NCBI GenBank assembly: GCA_000171835.1
Contig: ABHC01000004.1
Span: 209,098-273,097 of the forward strand
Reading direction: 5' to 3'
DNA: 64,000 nt
Source: an alpha proteobacterium BAL199
Lineage (GTDB): Bacteria; Pseudomonadota; Alphaproteobacteria; Thalassobaculales; Thalassobaculaceae
Shown here: one piece after another, positions 61,357 to 64,000 of the stretch
Position numbering within the stretch: the first letter of the stretch is position 1
How the letters are laid out: the number at the start of each line of letters is the position of its first letter
The notes under the pieces: generated by a model
Told to the model about the DNA's origin: nothing
Seen by the model: the letters and a program-made list of their open reading frames with translations, nothing else
Databases searched by the model: none
Position numbers and translations under genes: made by a program

Positions 61357-62528
61357 GCCGTTCCGGCGAGATCTCCCCCGATCTGGTTGCGGTGATGACC
61401 GAATGGCGGCGCGATCTGCACCAACACCCGGAGATGGGGTTTGAGGAGGTTCGGACCAGTCGGGTGATCGCCGAGCGACTGGCCGAATTCGGGCTGGAGG
61501 TGCACACCGGTATCGGCGGCACCGGGGTGGTCGGCGTGCTGCGCCGGGGTGCTTCGAACCGGGCGGTCGGGCTGCGCGCCGACATCGACGCGCTGCCGAT
61601 CCACGAGAAGAACGGCTTCGCGCACCGCTCGCTCAACGACGGCGTCATGCATGCCTGCGGCCACGACGGCCACACCGCGATGCTGCTGGGCGCTGCCCGC
61701 CACCTGGCTGAGAGCGGCCGCTTCGACGGCACGGCCGTGTTCATCTTCCAGCCGGCGGAGGAACACGGGCGCGGTGCCGCGGCGATGATCGACGACGGCC
61801 TGTTCGACCGCTTCGGCATCGACCAGGTGTTCGGGATTCACAACATGCCGGGCCTAGCGGTTGGCCAACTGGCGGTCCGCACCGGGCCGATCATGGCCAG
61901 CGAGGACAATTTCGAGATCATCATCTACGGTGCCGGCGGCCATGCCTCGGCCCCGCAGCAGACCATCGATCCGATCGTGATCGCGGCCGAACTGGTGCTG
62001 GCGCTGCAGACCATCGTGGCGCGCGGGTTCTCGCCACTCGACGCGGTGGTGGTGTCGGCGACCGAACTGACGACCGACGGGGTGCGCAACGTCATCCCGT
62101 CGACCGCCTGGATCCGCGGCGACGTGCGGGCGTTCACGCCGGAGTCCCAGAGTCGGGTCGAGGCGTTGATGCGCCGGATCTCGGCTGGGGTATGCGCCGC
62201 CCATGGAGCGACTTGCGAGGTCAGCTACAGCAACTCCTTCGTACCGACGATCAACACCGCGGAGGCGACCGAACTCGCCGTTGAAGCAGCGCGAGTCGCT
62301 TTCGGCACCGACAAGGTCGACCCGGACTGCAAGCCGATCGGCGGGGCCGAGGATTTCGCCCGGATGCTGGCGGTCAAGGACGGCTGCTTTGCCTTCCTAG
62401 GCAATGGTGGCGAGGCTGGCCAGGGCCGCGGACTGCACGGCCAGTACTACGACTTCAACGACGATGCCCTGCCGCACGGGGCGGCATACTGGACTAGCCT
62501 AGTCGAGACCGCGTTGCCGGAGCGGTGA
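61353..62528 (+). CDS. M20-family amidohydrolase (hippurate hydrolase-like)
   Basis: A 391-residue zinc or manganese amidohydrolase. Metal ligands lie in MHACGHDGHTAMLLGAA and FQPAEEHGRGAAAM, plus the later HNMPGLAVGQ and the lid-domain GAGGHASAPQQTIDPIV. The opening TEWRRDLHQHPEMGFEE is typical of the IAA-amino acid/hippurate hydrolase group. It probably deacylates an N-acyl amino acid, perhaps supplying the substrate of the coupled DpaL. ATG 61353 follows AGGAGG. Confidence 0.92.
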   Translation: MSRSGEISPDLVAVMTEWRRDLHQHPEMGFEEVRTSRVIAERLAEFGLEVHTGIGGTGVVGVLRRGASNRAVGLRADIDALPIHEKNGFAHRSLNDGVMHACGHDGHTAMLLGAARHLAESGRFDGTAVFIFQPAEEHGRGAAAMIDDGLFDRFGIDQVFGIHNMPGLAVGQLAVRTGPIMASEDNFEIIIYGAGGHASAPQQTIDPIVIAAELVLALQTIVARGFSPLDAVVVSATELTTDGVRNVIPSTAWIRGDVRAFTPESQSRVEALMRRISAGVCAAHGATCEVSYSNSFVPTINTAEATELAVEAARVAFGTDKVDPDCKPIGGAEDFARMLAVKDGCFAFLGNGGEAGQGRGLHGQYYDFNDDALPHGAAYWTSLVETALPER

Positions 62529-62557
62529 AGGGCATACGGTCGCTGCTGGTCGCGCGG

Positions 62558-63859
62558 TCAGGTTGACGCGGGCAAGGTCGACGCGTCCATCACCACTCGC
62601 ACCGCCAGGGTCTGGCGACGGCCTCGGATGTCGATCTCGACGGTTGGTGCTGGCTCCAGGTCGGCGCCGGCGGCCTCGACCACCACCTGCGAGACAATGA
62701 ACTGGGCGCCGTGCTCCTTGGTCATGCTCTCCAGGCGGCTGGCGGTGTTGACCGTGTCGCCGACGGCGGTGATGCCGCGCACCCGGCCGTAGCCCATCTC
62801 GCCGACGATCGCCGGGCCGAGATGAACTCCGATACCGATTCGCAGCGGCTCGCTCAGGTCGCCCTCCAGGCTGGCGTTCAAGTCGGCCAGCCGCTCGCTC
62901 ATCGCCCGGGCGGCGGCGAGCGCCTGACGCGAGCCGGTGGCGGGGTCGGAGTCGACGCCGAACAGCGCCATGATCCCGTCGCCGATGAACTTGTCGATCC
63001 GGCCGCCGGCACCCTCAATCGCCGCACCCATCTCGGCGAAGTACCGGTTCAGGATGAACACCACATCGTAGGGTAGGCGCTGCTCGGATATCTGTGTGAA
63101 GCCGCGCAGGTCGGCGAACAGCACCGCGATGTCCAACTCGCGGCCCTGAAGGTAGCTGGGCCCGCCATGCGCCTCGGATACCCCTGCAGCGTGCGGCGGC
63201 AGCAGCGGCATGACTTCGAGCCCGTCGATTACCACCGTTTGGCAGGCCAGCCGCACGTTCGGGGGGGCCGCGATCCGGCGCAGCACCTTGGCTTCCGCCT
63301 CGCTGGGCTCCGGCAGAGCTTCCAGTCTGGCGCCGATCCGGATGCGGCAGGTCGAGCAGCGCCCGCGTCCGCCGCACACCGACGCATGCGGAATGCCGTT
63401 GGCCCGGCTGACCGCCAGGACGGACATGCCGACGGTCGCGCGCACGCTGTGCCCGCTGCCGTAGCGCAGGACCGCGTCTCGGCCGCGACGCTCGACCGTT
63501 AACCGGACCATCCGGCCCGCCAGGGCCGCCGCTACCAGCAGCACGAAGCCCATCCGGGCATTCTCGATGTAGCGGTAGACAGTGCTGACTTCGGCATTCG
63601 ATGGCAGGTTCATCGCGGCGACGGCGTTCTGCAGCCATACCGGATCCTGAGCCAGCTCGCGGATCGACATGCCGGCGGCGACGTAGCCGCCCAGCGCCGC
63701 GGTCGGTATGGTCACCGCCGCTGCCAGCAGCCAAGGAGCGGCCCGGTCGAACCAGGACCGAAAACGCAGCCACAGATACAGCCCGACGCAGCCGTGCACC
63801 CAGGCGACGATTAGGGCCACTGGTTGCTTGATCGTCAGGAACGGTGCGAACACCCACAT
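62558..63859 (-). CDS. membrane adenylate/guanylate cyclase with 2Fe-2S ferredoxin domain (lacks N-terminal helices)
   Basis: A 433-residue class III cyclase. Residues 1-~120 hold three hydrophobic helices (start MWVFAPFLTIKQPVALIVAW). A plant-type ferredoxin domain follows with cysteines 162, 168, 171 and 206 (SVCGGRGRCSTCRIR; LACQTVV). The cyclase domain has metal aspartates Asp250 (VLFADLRGFT) and Asp294 (FIGDGIMALFG) and the transition-state NTASR motif. Family members usually have ~135 further residues with several helices before this point. ATG 63859 is preceded by AAGAGG, so it may be expressed as is; the frame is also open to the window edge. Confidence 0.85.
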   Translation of the reverse strand: MWVFAPFLTIKQPVALIVAWVHGCVGLYLWLRFRSWFDRAAPWLLAAAVTIPTAALGGYVAAGMSIRELAQDPVWLQNAVAAMNLPSNAEVSTVYRYIENARMGFVLLVAAALAGRMVRLTVERRGRDAVLRYGSGHSVRATVGMSVLAVSRANGIPHASVCGGRGRCSTCRIRIGARLEALPEPSEAEAKVLRRIAAPPNVRLACQTVVIDGLEVMPLLPPHAAGVSEAHGGPSYLQGRELDIAVLFADLRGFTQISEQRLPYDVVFILNRYFAEMGAAIEGAGGRIDKFIGDGIMALFGVDSDPATGSRQALAAARAMSERLADLNASLEGDLSEPLRIGIGVHLGPAIVGEMGYGRVRGITAVGDTVNTASRLESMTKEHGAQFIVSQVVVEAAGADLEPAPTVEIDIRGRRQTLAVRVVMDASTLPAST

Positions 63860-64000
63860 GTTCAGGGCCTCTTTTGAAATCCGAGTGGGTAGCGGCTGTC
63901 GAGCTGGGGCCTGACGACGGGCCTGCATCGATCCCTTTGTTCGACCGGCGAGACCATCCCTTCGTCCCGACCTGCCTTCTGCGGGGCCAGGCGGGGATCG
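63860..64000. other. terminal 141 bp with no recognised gene
   Basis: The strand upstream of the cyclase holds its ribosome-binding site. I see no IS end, promoter or gene here. The cyclase frame is open through this stretch, but the translated residues (rich in Arg/Pro/Gly) do not look like the family's N-terminal helices. Confidence 0.5.

Overview
The window is high-GC bacterial chromosome with short intergenic gaps and many 4-bp start/stop overlaps. A DUF4167 protein beside prfA-prmC, a DUF1127 protein beside a GcvA-type LysR regulator, an RpoE-ChrR pair, IalB and an R. etli-type asparaginase all point to Alphaproteobacteria. The block lysC-ptsP-rodZ-ispG-hisS-hemA-prfA-prmC suggests a Rhodospirillales-like organism; that placement is inference. 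No rRNA, tRNA or CRISPR array was seen.

Three copies of one 816-bp IS6-family insertion sequence, identical as far as I compared them, cut the window into four blocks. Block A (1-13993) holds LysR regulators, a methyltransferase and a zinc-type asparaginase, a TrmH-like RNA methyltransferase, a TPR-sulfotransferase, the RpoE/ChrR stress pair facing ialB, rlmN, a Bax-inhibitor-1 membrane protein, a SPOR lipoprotein and the 3' part of a histidine kinase. Block B (14810-40364) begins with the 5' part of an adenylate cyclase gene. It continues with a Gld-type ABC operon, a NodU/CmcH carbamoyltransferase, clpB, a MOSC protein, a WYL regulator and the housekeeping run from DUF4167 to lysC, and ends with ubiG, DUF1178 and the first 79 codons of an aminotransferase. 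Block C (41181-58973) starts with the 3' end of a cytochrome c gene. It then holds DUF3179 and VTT membrane proteins, an Lrp regulator, a complete branched-chain amino acid (Liv) ABC operon, a nitroreductase, a LysR/CMD divergent pair, a ketopantoate-reductase-like gene, a TPR protein and a four-gene succinate dehydrogenase/fumarate reductase-like operon (order B-C-D-A) leading into an interrupted M81 peptidase. Block D (59790-64000) has a cut DUF2798 gene, a diaminopropionate ammonia-lyase/M20 amidohydrolase pair and a ferredoxin-adenylate cyclase.

Each IS copy lies between pieces of two unrelated genes, and none has matching 8-bp flanks. The blocks were therefore either brought together by IS recombination or intramolecular replicative transposition, or joined wrongly in assembly at the repeat. 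Gene order across an IS should not be taken as ancestral. The most notable points are this shuffled IS architecture, the two complementary parts of a ferredoxin-linked adenylate cyclase at 14.8-15.2 kb and 62.6-63.9 kb, the Sdh/Frd-like operon whose flavoprotein has Cys where the covalent-FAD His usually sits, and a glutamyl-tRNA reductase (C5 heme pathway) in an alphaproteobacterial context.
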